The notes beneath the pieces were generated by a model. That model saw only the letters and a program-made list of their open reading frames with translations. It made no database searches and was not told the origin of the DNA. A program made the position numbers and the translations under genes. 64,000 bases of DNA. Origin: Streptomyces rugosispiralis (GTDB lineage: Bacteria; Actinomycetota; Actinomycetes; Streptomycetales; Streptomycetaceae). This document shows positions 1 through 8,150 of this stretch, one piece after another (the stretch's first letter is position 1; each line of letters opens with the position of its first letter). Location: positions 1-64,000 of the forward strand of contig NZ_JANIAA010000037.1 of the NCBI RefSeq assembly GCF_024505145.1. The letters are read 5' to 3'.

Positions 1-122
1 GCATTCAACTCCCCATACGACAGGGACTCCTCGCCACAGACCACGGCGACACTCTCCGCCGAAACCCGCACCCGGGCCTCGAACAACTCGGGAAGTGTGG
101 CGGTCTGAACGCGATCGGACAT
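1..122 (-). CDS. NRPS adenylation domain, N-terminal end only (runs off the left edge)
   Basis: About 40 codons are visible. The ATG at 122-120 has a GAGGGG ribosome binding site upstream. The peptide begins MSDRVQTATLPELFEARVRV and continues to SYGELNA, the usual opening of an adenylation domain (LPELFE...SYxELN, core A1 region) that activates an amino acid as its AMP ester. No condensation domain precedes it, so the protein starts directly with an A domain. It may be a stand-alone A-T protein or a loading module; the rest lies outside the window. It is transcribed in the same direction as the type II polyketide operon, 175 bp downstream of the isomerase-like gene, which suggests the polyketide acyl group is passed to a peptide assembly line. 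Confidence 0.8.
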   Translation of the reverse strand, partial: MSDRVQTATLPELFEARVRVSAESVAVVCGEESLSYGELN

Positions 123-297
123 GAGTTGAACCCCTCGAAAAATGCGTGACCAGTGGAGGATTCGACGAACTGCGTACGGAATTCACGGCACAACAAGGCC
201 GGGGTGGAGGGTCCCTCCCCTACGGCTCGGACAATCCGCGGGAGACCCGTCCGCCCCGGCCTCGAATTCTTCTCGGCGGGTGTGGTGACCGAGCGGT

Positions 298-1014
298 CTA
301 GCCGCAGCCTCCTGCGTGTCCAGTATCTCCACCGGGGGCGGAGAACCGGGGCAGCTCGTCATGATGCTGCCAGCCTTTCTCGACCTCTTCGAGAGGTTGG
401 CCGCGGAAGGCCGCGACAAAGGGCGCCAGCCGGTCCGCGCCCCAGAACTTCTCGCGTCCGTGAATGAAGAACGGAACGCCGAACAGGCCGTCCTGATAAG
501 ACTGGATCAGGCAATCCAGTCCCCGCTTGCGCAGCCCGGGGTCGTCCGACGCGTCCGCCAGCTGCTCGGCCGGGAGCCCCAGCTCCGCGGCGATCTCGGC
601 CATCGTCTCGCGCCGGGTGATGTCCCGGCCCTCCTGCCAGCGGGCCCGGTAGGTGAGCTCGATGAAGCGGCGGCCGTGGCCCTCCTCCTGGGCGGCGAGG
701 TAGGCCAGGTGGGAGACCTCCCAGTTGGGGTCCTTGTCGACCGGCACGGTCATCCGCAGACCGCGTGCCTTGGAGATCCGCGAGAGGTCCTGGAGGATGT
801 AGAAGTTCTTCGCGCGGGACATGGCGACGATGGGCAGCTCCACATCGGCCTGGTCCAGCATCTGCTGCGTGATGGCGTCGGGCTCCCAGAAGGGGATCCA
901 GTCCATTCCGTCGGCCACGTCGGGGTAGCGCTCGATCAGGTCCAGGTAGGCGAACCAGGAGTACGGGCTGCGCAGCGAGAAGTACCACCTCGGTGGCTTC
1001 TTGGGCTTGGGCAC
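298..1014 (-). CDS. DsbA/GST-kappa-fold isomerase-like protein (2-hydroxychromene-2-carboxylate isomerase family)
   Basis: 238 aa from a GTG start with GGAAGGCGG about 8 nt upstream. The N-terminus has a thioredoxin-fold beta strand followed by SLRSPYSWFAYL (residues 13-24). Ser-Pro-Tyr-Ser replaces the CxxC of true disulfide oxidoreductases, as in kappa-class GST and 2-hydroxychromene-2-carboxylate isomerases. The C-terminal part keeps the GVPFFIHG...FWGADRL pattern of this family. It is the last gene of the polyketide operon, after the ketoreductase. Related proteins occur in type II polyketide clusters that make cinnamoyl groups, where I recall that an isomerase is proposed to set a cis double bond before ring closure. 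That role here is inference. Streptomyces makes mycothiol rather than glutathione, so the cofactor is unclear. Confidence 0.75.
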   Translation of the reverse strand: MPKPKKPPRWYFSLRSPYSWFAYLDLIERYPDVADGMDWIPFWEPDAITQQMLDQADVELPIVAMSRAKNFYILQDLSRISKARGLRMTVPVDKDPNWEVSHLAYLAAQEEGHGRRFIELTYRARWQEGRDITRRETMAEIAAELGLPAEQLADASDDPGLRKRGLDCLIQSYQDGLFGVPFFIHGREKFWGADRLAPFVAAFRGQPLEEVEKGWQHHDELPRFSAPGGDTGHAGGCG

Positions 1015-1071
1015 GGTGATGTTCCGCCTTCCGGTAGAGGTCGGTCGGGGCCGGTCGTGGACCGGCCGGGG

Positions 1072-1818
1072 TCAGATGGTGATACCGCCGTCGATCTGGA
1101 AGACGGCGCCGGTGATGTAGGCGGCCCGGTCGGAGACCAGGTAGGAGACGAGGTCGGCGACCTCTTCCGGGCGGCCCAGCCGCTTCAGCGGGATCTGCTG
1201 CAGGGCCTTCTTGCGCACCTGGTCGCTCAGTTCCGCCGTCATATCGGTCTCGATGAAGCCGGGGGCGACCACATTGGTGCGGATGCCGTACCGGCCGACC
1301 TCCTTGGCGAGCGACCGGGAGAAGCCGATGATGCCCGCCTTGGAGGCCGAGTAGTTGGTCTGGGTGGGGTTGCCGTAGACCCCCGCCACCGACGAGAGGT
1401 TCACGATGGCGCCCGACTTCCGCTTCATCATCTCGAAGATGACGGCGCGGCAGACGTGGTAGACCCCGTCGAGGTTGGTGCCGATGACCTGCCGCCACTC
1501 CTCGTCGGCCATCATCAGCAGGGGGTTGTCCCGGGTGATGCCGGCGGAGGTGACCGCGGCGTCGACCGGGCCGAGGGTCTCCTCGGTACGGGTGATGAAC
1601 GAGCGCACCGACGCCATGTCGGAGACGTCGGCGCGGACGGCCAGCGCCCTGACGCCCAGCTCCCGGACCTCCTTCTCCAGGACGTTCGCCGCGGCCTCGT
1701 CGGACCGGTAGCAGTAGGCGACGTCGAAGCCGTCCCGGGCCAGGCGCAGGACCACCTCCCGCCCGATGCCGCGGGATCCGCCGCTGACGAGGGCGACCCT
1801 GGACTCACTGTTGTGCAC
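1072..1818 (-). CDS. 3-oxoacyl-ACP ketoreductase (FabG-like SDR) of the type II PKS
   Basis: 248 aa. Start chosen at the GTG at 1818, with AGGAGAGGG 8-13 nt upstream; the frame is open to 1872 but that extension is low-complexity. Short-chain dehydrogenase with SGGSRGIG (12-19) for NADPH, TSAG in place of NNAG, and the catalytic Ser143, Tyr156 and Lys160 (YSASK). The C-terminus VFQIDGGITI is typical of FabG. It should reduce each 3-oxoacyl-ACP intermediate to the 3-hydroxyacyl-ACP, which the two hot-dog dehydratases just upstream in the operon would dehydrate. The gap to the dehydratase gene is about 70 bp and to the isomerase gene about 55 bp. Confidence 0.9.
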   Translation of the reverse strand: MHNSESRVALVSGGSRGIGREVVLRLARDGFDVAYCYRSDEAAANVLEKEVRELGVRALAVRADVSDMASVRSFITRTEETLGPVDAAVTSAGITRDNPLLMMADEEWRQVIGTNLDGVYHVCRAVIFEMMKRKSGAIVNLSSVAGVYGNPTQTNYSASKAGIIGFSRSLAKEVGRYGIRTNVVAPGFIETDMTAELSDQVRKKALQQIPLKRLGRPEEVADLVSYLVSDRAAYITGAVFQIDGGITI

Positions 1819-1891
1819 GACTGTTCCCTCTCCTGATGGGCCGCGGGCCCTCCTGGCCGGCTTGTGGGCCAACGGGCCGTGAAGCGGCGGG

Positions 1892-2401
1892 CTATGGAAC
1901 GGCGGGGGCCGCGACCTGGTCGGCGGGGGCCGACGGGCGCAGCTGGTCCCCGGGGCGGAACGCCATCACCATGCGGGAGAAGGTCAGCGCGACCTCGCCG
2001 CCGACCAGCGTCTCGCCCTCGAAGATCACGGTGTCGGTGAGCGCCCGGAAGAGCCGCACCCGGTGCTCCAGTACGTCGCCGGGCTGGACCGGACGGTGGA
2101 ACTCCACCCCGGACATCGAACCGGCCAGCATGACCTGGCTGGTCGGCCCTCCGCTCGCCTCGGCGCCGCACACCGCGAGCAGCCCGGCTGCCTGGCCCCA
2201 GGACTCGACCAGCAGGGTCCGTGGATAGCCGAACTCCTCCGGGGCCGCGTCCTCGCCGAGGTGGCGGTACCAGGGCTCATTGCAGGTGATGGCCTTCAGC
2301 GCCACCAGCCGGTCGCCCGGGACGAGCTCCACCACCCGGTCGATCAGCAGCATCGGATGGCGATGCGGCAGCAGGCGCTTGATCCCGGCCGCGTCGATCA
2401 T
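1892..2401 (-). CDS. FabZ-like hot-dog dehydratase, first subunit
   Basis: 169 aa from an ATG at 2401 that overlaps the stop of the next dehydratase gene (ATGA). The N-terminus has LLPHRHPMLLIDRV, the FabZ signature with its conserved His, and further on TLLVESWGQAAG supplies the acidic residue of the central hot-dog helix. It should dehydrate 3-hydroxyacyl-ACP to the 2-enoyl-ACP. In reducing type II systems two different hot-dog proteins commonly act as a heterodimer, and the coupling with the adjacent hot-dog gene fits that. The C-terminal 15-20 residues are Ala/Pro-rich and likely disordered. Confidence 0.85.
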   Translation of the reverse strand: MIDAAGIKRLLPHRHPMLLIDRVVELVPGDRLVALKAITCNEPWYRHLGEDAAPEEFGYPRTLLVESWGQAAGLLAVCGAEASGGPTSQVMLAGSMSGVEFHRPVQPGDVLEHRVRLFRALTDTVIFEGETLVGGEVALTFSRMVMAFRPGDQLRPSAPADQVAAPAVP

Positions 2402-2808
2402 GGTGTGACCTCCGTACGAAAGCCCAGCCGCACCTTGGCGGACGTGCCGCGCTCGGTGGCGGCCGTCGCGGTGTACGTCCAGCCGCCGTCGGCCGCCTTC
2501 CAGTCGGCGCGGACGGTCAGGACGTCGCCGGGGAAGACCGGGCCGATGAACCGGGCCGACTCCAGGGCCCGCAGCGCGATGGCCCCGTCCCCGGGGGCGG
2601 TGGCGAGGGCCGCGCGGTGGGCGCACTCGACCACGCACACCCCGGGGAAGATCGGGAAGTCCGGGTAGTGACCGGCGAAGACCGGCTCCTCCGGTGCGAT
2701 GCGGAACCGGACCTCGCTGCTCAGCCCGGACTGCCCGGCGTCCGCCGAGGCCCGCCGCACGACCTCGGGCACGGCCCGCACCGGGCTGTTGGTGGTGTTC
2801 GCGGTCAC
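2398..2808 (-). CDS. FabZ/FabA-like hot-dog dehydratase, second subunit
   Basis: 136 aa from a GTG at 2808 overlapping the ACP stop codon (GTGA). It contains FAGHYPDFPIFPGVCVVE, the classic GHFPxxPxxPG active-site loop with His and the helix Glu of FabZ/FabA dehydratases. The first 25 residues are a non-conserved leader. It is shorter than the partner encoded just downstream, and each protein could contribute one catalytic residue to a mixed active site. No isomerase-specific or enoyl-reductase domain is present, so the operon should leave double bonds in the chain and give a polyene. Confidence 0.85.
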   Translation of the reverse strand: MTANTTNSPVRAVPEVVRRASADAGQSGLSSEVRFRIAPEEPVFAGHYPDFPIFPGVCVVECAHRAALATAPGDGAIALRALESARFIGPVFPGDVLTVRADWKAADGGWTYTATAATERGTSAKVRLGFRTEVTP

Positions 2809-3080
2809 CGGGCGCGCAGCTTCTGGGTCAGCAGCTCGTGCGCCTGGCGCAGCGAGACCACCTGGCGCAGCTCGGACTCCGCGAACTTGACGCCGTACTT
2901 CTTCTCCAGGACCACGATGACCTCGAGCGCCATCAGGGAGTCGACCTCGAGGTCCTCCATGAAGTCGGCGTCGTCGGCCACGTCGGTGGCGTCGACCTCC
3001 AGGATGTCGGCGACGATGCCGCGCAGTTCGTCCATGTCGAGCGGGGCCGCGCCGGCCGCGTCGGAGTAGGTGACGGACAT
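2805..3080 (-). CDS. Acyl carrier protein 1 of the type II PKS
   Basis: 91 aa from an ATG at 3080 with AAGGAA 6 nt upstream; a longer in-frame extension up to 3161 lacks a good start and is Cys-rich junk. The 4'-phosphopantetheine attachment site is Ser48 within LEVDSLMALE. Strongly acidic, as usual for ACPs. It lies between the ketosynthase-like gene and the dehydratases. A second ACP gene at 9438-9689 is only distantly similar, so the two may serve different steps, for instance priming versus extension, or carry different acyl groups. Confidence 0.9.
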   Translation of the reverse strand: MSVTYSDAAGAAPLDMDELRGIVADILEVDATDVADDADFMEDLEVDSLMALEVIVVLEKKYGVKFAESELRQVVSLRQAHELLTQKLRAR

Positions 3081-3120
3081 GGGGTTCCTTTCACACAGCG
3101 GTTCACACAGCGAGAGGGGG

Positions 3121-4227
3121 TCACAACAGGCGCAGGAGTGCGCAGGCGAGCGCGCCGTCACGGTCCACGGACGTCACGACCGCCAGCCGGCCGGCGGCCC
3201 GGTCGTCGTCCTGGGCCGCCGTCAGCACGGAGACGATCTGGAAGGCGGCGGTCGCGGCGGCGGTGTCGCCGATCGTTTCCGGCTGCGGGATCCAGCGCAC
3301 CTCGTGACCGGCGAACCCGGCCCGCAGCGCGGTCCGTTCCTGCTCGCCGAGGAGACCGGCCGGGCCCGAGGGCGACACCGCCCAGACGTCCTCGCGCGAC
3401 GCCCCGGCCCGGCGCAGCGCACGCTCCACGGCGGACCGCAGCGAGGGGCCCGCCCCGTCGGGGCCCGCGACCCCGGACTCGACCGCGAGCACCTCGGCGA
3501 GCCCCTCACCGTCGGCCACCGCCTCGGCGGGCCGCAGCCGCAGCACCGCACAGCCCTCGCCGAGCACGACGCCGGTCTCGTCCTCGCCCCGGGTGTGCCA
3601 TTCCAGCCAGGCGCGGGCCGGGGAGTACTCCTCGACGGCCCCGCACAGGACGGTCATGGCGCGCCCGGAGGCGAGCAGCCGCCGGGCGTAGTTGAGGGCG
3701 ATCAGCCCGGAGGAGCGTCCGGCGGCGACCGTGGTGTTCGGCCCCTTGAGCCCGTACCAGATGGCGCACTGCCCGGCGGGGCAGTTCATGATGGCGTTGG
3801 GGATGTGCGAGGGGTCGATGTAGAAGGGCTTCTCGTGGATGAGGGTGTCGCGGGTGATGTCCATCATGCTCTGGGCGCTTCCGGTGGTGGTGCCCAGGAC
3901 GAGGCCCACGTCGGCGCCGCTCTCGGTGGCGCCGTCGGCCCCCGTGACCAGCTCCCGCACCGTCGCCACGGCCAGCCCGGTGACCCGGTCCATGGACCGG
4001 GTGCCCTTGCGGCCCAGCACCTCCTTGATCACCAGGTCCCGGGCCAGGCACACCCGCTCGTCGGGGACCGGCTCGCCGCCGGGCTCCGCCACGGTGGCCG
4101 TGGACCGGCCCGACCGGGCGCCCTCGGCGAAGGCGTCCCGGCCGATGCCGTACGGCGACACCGCCGACCATCCCGCGATGACGGGACCGCGCGGCGCGGT
4201 GGCCGGCGCGGTGGCCGGGGCGCTCAC
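3121..4227 (-). CDS. Ketosynthase-like protein without active-site Cys (chain-length-factor-like), no. 1
   Basis: 368 aa from a GTG at 4227 overlapping the upstream stop (GTGA). It has a thiolase/ketosynthase fold, with GWSAVSPYG at the start and GPNTTVAAGRSSGLIAL near 163-178. Aligned to FabF (GPSxSIATACTSG), the catalytic Cys is replaced by Arg171. The HGTGT and GHxxGA motifs carrying the two catalytic His are also gone: the matching stretch reads VSPSGPAGL, and TIGDTAAAT stands for the second. It therefore cannot condense on its own. I infer a CLF or structural partner for one of the intact ketosynthases. The first 13 residues are an Ala/Pro/Thr repeat. Confidence 0.8.
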   Translation of the reverse strand: MSAPATAPATAPRGPVIAGWSAVSPYGIGRDAFAEGARSGRSTATVAEPGGEPVPDERVCLARDLVIKEVLGRKGTRSMDRVTGLAVATVRELVTGADGATESGADVGLVLGTTTGSAQSMMDITRDTLIHEKPFYIDPSHIPNAIMNCPAGQCAIWYGLKGPNTTVAAGRSSGLIALNYARRLLASGRAMTVLCGAVEEYSPARAWLEWHTRGEDETGVVLGEGCAVLRLRPAEAVADGEGLAEVLAVESGVAGPDGAGPSLRSAVERALRRAGASREDVWAVSPSGPAGLLGEQERTALRAGFAGHEVRWIPQPETIGDTAAATAAFQIVSVLTAAQDDDRAAGRLAVVTSVDRDGALACALLRLL

Positions 4228-5219
4228 GGCTGGTTCCGGCCGTCGCCGAAGGCGTTCAGGACTCGCTCGTCGAAGGTGACCAGGCGGCCTTCCTTGCCGT
4301 TCTCCACCACTCCGTAGGCGTGGGTGATGGTGCCGGTGGAGGTCTGCACCAGGCGGCCGTCGCGGACCACATAGGTGTCCAGGCGCGAGGTGTAGAGCAG
4401 GTTCTTGAAGACGTTGTCGACGGTGTAGACGACGTAGAGGTCCTCTTCGAGGAGCGCCTCGTCCAGCAGCGTCACCCGGGAGTGGGTGACGGCGGGGATC
4501 CAGTTCTTCTCCGCCAGCAGCGCCCGGATGGAGATGCCGCGCGCGTCCACGAAGCGGTGCTTGGCCTCTTCCATCAGCCGCAGATAGCCCGACATCTGGA
4601 GCCGCTCGAAGAAGTGCACGAACGGGTAGGGGATGCGGAACTTCCAGCCGTAGGCGTTCTGTCCGGCCAGCAGCCGCTCCAGCACCGCGTCGGTCTCGAC
4701 GCAGGCGCCGGAGATCAGCTCCTCGGTGACCGCGGGCACGGCCGCCCCCGGCTCGGCGCCGCCGACGCGCGCCGTGACGAACCGCTCCAGGCCCTCGGGC
4801 ACCGGCAGCCTGCGCGGCATCCGCACATCGTTCTCGTCGTACCGCAGCACGGCCTTGACCTTGGAGGCGACGGCCTTCTTGGGGGCGCCGTCGCGCTCGA
4901 CGGTGATGGCGACCTTGAACGACAGCTCGGTGGCGTCGTCCTTGGTCACCGGGGTCACCTCGATGGACGCCTCGTCATCGACGACGAGCGCGGTCTGGAG
5001 GCGGGAGTCGATGTCGACGATGTCGAATCCGAGGCCGTGCTCCTCGTAGAGCCCGCCGACCGGGAGCCCGCTGCGCCGGAAGTGCGCGATGACGGCCTTC
5101 TCGACCAGGTAGTTGACATGCTTGAAACCGATGATGGTGCCGATGTTGGCACCCTCGTATCCCGGGCTGAGGACGACCGTGGTCGACTCGTTCAGCAGCG
5201 ACTTGACGGCTTGCGACAT
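4224..5219 (-). CDS. Double hot-dog thioesterase-like protein
   Basis: 331 aa from an ATG at 5219, with GGAGAAG upstream and a TGATG junction to the hydrolase gene. Two hot-dog repeats are visible. Residues 15-150 start at GYEGANIGTIIGFKHVNYLV and contain HFRRSGLPVGGLYEEHGLGF. Residues 205-325 start at the FRIPYPFVHFFERLQMSG stretch and contain RLMEEAKHRF and VTHSRVTLLDEALL, as in acyl-CoA/acyl-ACP thioester hydrolases of the 4HBT type. It could release or edit the polyene chain, or act as an additional dehydratase, since both activities use this fold. The sequence alone does not decide this. Confidence 0.7.
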   Translation of the reverse strand: MSQAVKSLLNESTTVVLSPGYEGANIGTIIGFKHVNYLVEKAVIAHFRRSGLPVGGLYEEHGLGFDIVDIDSRLQTALVVDDEASIEVTPVTKDDATELSFKVAITVERDGAPKKAVASKVKAVLRYDENDVRMPRRLPVPEGLERFVTARVGGAEPGAAVPAVTEELISGACVETDAVLERLLAGQNAYGWKFRIPYPFVHFFERLQMSGYLRLMEEAKHRFVDARGISIRALLAEKNWIPAVTHSRVTLLDEALLEEDLYVVYTVDNVFKNLLYTSRLDTYVVRDGRLVQTSTGTITHAYGVVENGKEGRLVTFDERVLNAFGDGRNQP

Positions 5220-6070
5220 CACTTCTCCGTGAGGTGTGGGGCGGCCCGGTCCGGGAGCCGCCGGAGGAACGCGCCGACCAGGGCGGAGAACGACTCCGCG
5301 TGCTCGGACATCGGGTAGTGACCGCACCCGGGGATCGCGTGCAGCTCTGCCCCGGGGAGGTCGGCCGCGAGCAGGGCGCTCTCGGCGGCGGCGAAGTCGT
5401 CCTGGCCGGTCACGACCAGGCCGGGCACGGTGATCAGTTCGGGGCGGAGCCAGGGGGTGCGCAGATAGTGCTCGAAGAACCGCACCCAGCCGTAGGGGCC
5501 GACCCGTTCGCACACCCGCTCCGCCATGTGCCGCCGGACCGTCGGGGTGATCCGGCGGGAGGAGTGGTTGCGCAGCCCCTCCTCCATGATGTGGAGGAAG
5601 TCCCGCTGCATGCCCGAGACGGAGTCCCAGGCGAAGTCGTCCGGTGAGCGCCGGTAGAAGGGCGAGACGAGGACCACGCCCCGGATCCCGTACCGCTCGC
5701 GCACGTCGTTGCCCGCCTCGGCCTCCCGGCTGAGCAGGTCCAGCAGCTGGTTCGCCGAGAACGAGTGGGCGACAACGACGTCGGGCGGGTCCGGCAGCCG
5801 CTCCAGGGCCGTGCCGATCCAGTCGGTCCGCTCCGGCCGGCGGCTCCAGGGCTGGACGTGGTCGGCGCGCCAGGGCAGATCGGCGGTCCAGGTCTCCAGG
5901 TCCGGCGGCAGCAGCGGGGCCAGCCCGTCCCAGACCACCCCGCTGCTGGCCAGGCCGTGCAGGAACAGGGCGCGCAGCCGGGTCGCGTCCCGCGCGGGGC
6001 GGTGGCGCAGCAGCAGGGGCTGCCGCGCCGCGCCGCGGCTCCCGGCCGCGCCGGTCTCACCGTGGGCCAT
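5219..6070 (-). CDS. Alpha/beta hydrolase in the polyketide operon
   Basis: 283 aa from an ATG at 6070, coupled through TGATG to the preceding ketosynthase-like gene. Alpha/beta hydrolase fold: the oxyanion-loop motif LFLHGLASSG (35-44), the nucleophile elbow AHSFSA with Ser103, an acid in VTGQDD and the catalytic His in GCGHYPMSEH near the C-terminus. The elbow has Ala where GxSxG normally has Gly on both sides of the Ser, so it is atypical. A cap region (about 120-200) is Arg-rich. The position inside the operon suggests hydrolysis or transfer of the acyl chain, but the substrate cannot be read from the sequence. Confidence 0.75.
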   Translation of the reverse strand: MAHGETGAAGSRGAARQPLLLRHRPARDATRLRALFLHGLASSGVVWDGLAPLLPPDLETWTADLPWRADHVQPWSRRPERTDWIGTALERLPDPPDVVVAHSFSANQLLDLLSREAEAGNDVRERYGIRGVVLVSPFYRRSPDDFAWDSVSGMQRDFLHIMEEGLRNHSSRRITPTVRRHMAERVCERVGPYGWVRFFEHYLRTPWLRPELITVPGLVVTGQDDFAAAESALLAADLPGAELHAIPGCGHYPMSEHAESFSALVGAFLRRLPDRAAPHLTEK

Positions 6071-7020
6071 CAGGACCGGCCCGGGGCCAGCAGGGCGAGT
6101 CCGGCGGTGGCGTCGTCGCCGTCGCGGCCGGCCAGGGCGTAGACGGGTCCGGCGCCGCCGTCGGCGTACCAGCCGATGGTTCCGGCGCACTGGAGGACGC
6201 CGAGGACCGCCGACGCCTCGCCGAAGGTGTCGGCCAGCGTGTGGTGGACGGTGCCGGACGGCAGCAGCGAGGAGTCGGCTCCCCGCTCGCCACCGGGGCC
6301 GAACCAGGCGGCGGGCGGGGTGCGGTCGTCCCCGGCCAGCCGCTCCAGGCACGCCTCGACGCTTCCGGCGCGGACCGCGGAGCTGACCACCGCGCGGGCC
6401 TCGGCGCCGCGGACGGCGGCGGCCGCCCGGCGCTCCACGACGACGGCGGCGGCGCCGTCCACGATCCGGTCGGCCCCGGTGAGGCGGCGGACCATCTCGT
6501 TGTCCGGTTCGACGGCCAGGACCAGCGCCCGGTCGGCGCGGCGGGCGCCGACGAGGGCGGCGGCCCAGCGGACCGCGTCCAGGCCGGAGGTGGCGCCGTT
6601 GCAGACCATCAGGTTGGGGCCGCGCAGCCCGTACTTGATGGCGAGCGTGGAGGCGATCACATTGCTGGACGCGTTGGGCGTGTCCATGGGGCTGACGCCG
6701 CCCGCGGTCCCCTCGGCCGCGATGGTGTCCACGACCGAGCAGACGGTGTCCACGTTGCCGTAGTTGGAGGCCACCAGGACGGCGACGGTCTCCCCGGGGA
6801 CCGTGAGCCCCTCGGGGCCGAGCAGCCCCGCGTCCGCCAGCGCCTCATCGGCGCAGGCGAGCGCGAGCTGGGTGGCGCGGTCCTTGAAGCGCAGCCCCTT
6901 CTTGCCGATGCGGGCGGCGGGGTCCACCGGCTCCGCGCCGCCGGGCACCGGGGCCAGCAGGTCCTTCGGGGTGGCGACGCCGGGCAGGGCGAGCCCGACT
7001 CCGGTCAGTACGGCGCTCAT
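6070..7020 (-). CDS. Ketosynthase-like protein without active-site Cys (chain-length-factor-like), no. 2
   Basis: 316 aa, clearly shorter than a full ketosynthase (about 400 aa). The ATG at 7020 overlaps the stop of the upstream ketosynthase (ATGA). The active-site region reads GPNLMVCNGATSGLDAV; aligned to GPSxSIATACTSG the nucleophile is Ala143, with a stray Cys three residues earlier. The C-terminal half lacks HGTGT and the Lys/His motif. It is therefore most likely a non-condensing partner (KS-beta/CLF role) of the ketosynthase encoded immediately upstream (7017-8150). Its sequence differs from the other degenerate ketosynthase at 3121-4227, so the two are not a recent duplication. Confidence 0.8.
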   Translation of the reverse strand: MSAVLTGVGLALPGVATPKDLLAPVPGGAEPVDPAARIGKKGLRFKDRATQLALACADEALADAGLLGPEGLTVPGETVAVLVASNYGNVDTVCSVVDTIAAEGTAGGVSPMDTPNASSNVIASTLAIKYGLRGPNLMVCNGATSGLDAVRWAAALVGARRADRALVLAVEPDNEMVRRLTGADRIVDGAAAVVVERRAAAAVRGAEARAVVSSAVRAGSVEACLERLAGDDRTPPAAWFGPGGERGADSSLLPSGTVHHTLADTFGEASAVLGVLQCAGTIGWYADGGAGPVYALAGRDGDDATAGLALLAPGRS

Positions 7021-8150
7021 CGGGCCGCCTCCACTACCGCCACGGCGTTGATGCCGCCGAAGCCGAAGGCGTCGATCTGGGCGAGGGAGACATCCGCCCG
7101 CTGGGCGGTGCCGCGCACCAGCCGGAATCCCTCGGTCTCCGCGGCCGGATGGTCGAGACCGGTGATCGGGGGCACCCGGTGCTCCCGCATGGCGCGCAGC
7201 GCCACGATCAGGCTGAGCACGCCGGAGGCGCCGGAGGTGTGCCCGGTCATCGACTTGATCCCGGTCATCACGGGGCGGCCCAGGTGGTCGCCGTACACCT
7301 CCCGCAGCGCGGTGGCCTCGGCGGCGTCGTTGAGCGGGGTGCCCGTGCCGTGCACCATCACCAGTTCCACGTCCTCCGGTTTGACCCCCGCCCGGCTGTG
7401 GGCGTCCTTGATGGCCAGGGCGATACCGCCGGGGTCGGGCGCGGTGGCGTGGTAGGCGTCGCAGTTGACGCCCACGCCCCGCACCCAGCCGTGCCCGCCG
7501 CCGTCGGCGGCGCGGCGCAGCACGATCGCGGCGGCGCCCTCGCCCATCACGGTGCCCTTGCGGTCCCGGTCGAACGGGCGCAGCGCGTCCGGCGGGTCGA
7601 GCTGGAGCCGGTCGGAGAGGCCGAACATGGACTCGGTGATGACGTCCACGCCCGCCACCACGACGGTGTCGGCCGCCCGGAACTCCAGCAGGTCCACGCC
7701 CAGGGCCAGCGAGTACAGCGAGGCGGAGCAGGCGTTGGAGATGGTGGTGGTGTCATCGGCGCCGAACCGCTCGCGCAGCGCGGTGCCGAAGTGCATGCCT
7801 CCGGCGTCGAAGTCCTGTCCGTCGCGCCACCACAGCTCCAGCGAGCGCAGCTCGCGCAGCCCGGTGCCGATGAGGACGGGCACCCCGCGCAGGTCCCGGG
7901 GCAGACCGGCGTCGTCCAGCGCCTGCCCCACGGCCGTGGTGAGCAGGCCGGTGGCCCGGCCCACGACATCGGTGCCGGGCGCCGGCCGGTCGTCCACCTC
8001 GTACAGCAGGTCGGCGTTGTACCAGTCGCGGTTGAAGCCGCGCAGGCTGTGCAGCCCGCCGCGCCCCTCGCAGAGGCTGTCGAAAATCTCCGCCGGGTCG
8101 GCTCCGACGCTGGCGACGGCGCCGACTCCGGTGATGGGCCAGCGGCTCAT
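7017..8150 (-). CDS. Beta-ketoacyl-ACP synthase (intact), no. 2
   Basis: 377 aa from an ATG at 8150 overlapping the upstream stop (ATGA). All catalytic residues of a decarboxylative ketosynthase are visible: Cys141 in ISNACSASLYS, His267 in VHGTGT, and Lys299 and His304 in KSMTGHTSGASG. The C-terminal FGFGGINAVAV is typical of FabF-type enzymes. It should elongate acyl-ACP with malonyl-ACP. It lies between the other intact ketosynthase (upstream) and a Cys-less ketosynthase-like protein (downstream), the layout of a KS/CLF pair. Confidence 0.9.
   Translation of the reverse strand: MSRWPITGVGAVASVGADPAEIFDSLCEGRGGLHSLRGFNRDWYNADLLYEVDDRPAPGTDVVGRATGLLTTAVGQALDDAGLPRDLRGVPVLIGTGLRELRSLELWWRDGQDFDAGGMHFGTALRERFGADDTTTISNACSASLYSLALGVDLLEFRAADTVVVAGVDVITESMFGLSDRLQLDPPDALRPFDRDRKGTVMGEGAAAIVLRRAADGGGHGWVRGVGVNCDAYHATAPDPGGIALAIKDAHSRAGVKPEDVELVMVHGTGTPLNDAAEATALREVYGDHLGRPVMTGIKSMTGHTSGASGVLSLIVALRAMREHRVPPITGLDHPAAETEGFRLVRGTAQRADVSLAQIDAFGFGGINAVAVVEAAR

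Noticed and set aside
316..1836. 506-codon open frame on the forward strand across the isomerase and ketoreductase genes
   Set aside because: Antisense to two genes with clear catalytic motifs; no ribosome binding site and no family.
6070..7020. Short ketosynthase-like gene as a FabH/KAS III initiation enzyme
   Set aside because: It lacks the Cys, the His and the Asn motif of KAS III and aligns best as a shortened, Cys-less type II partner.
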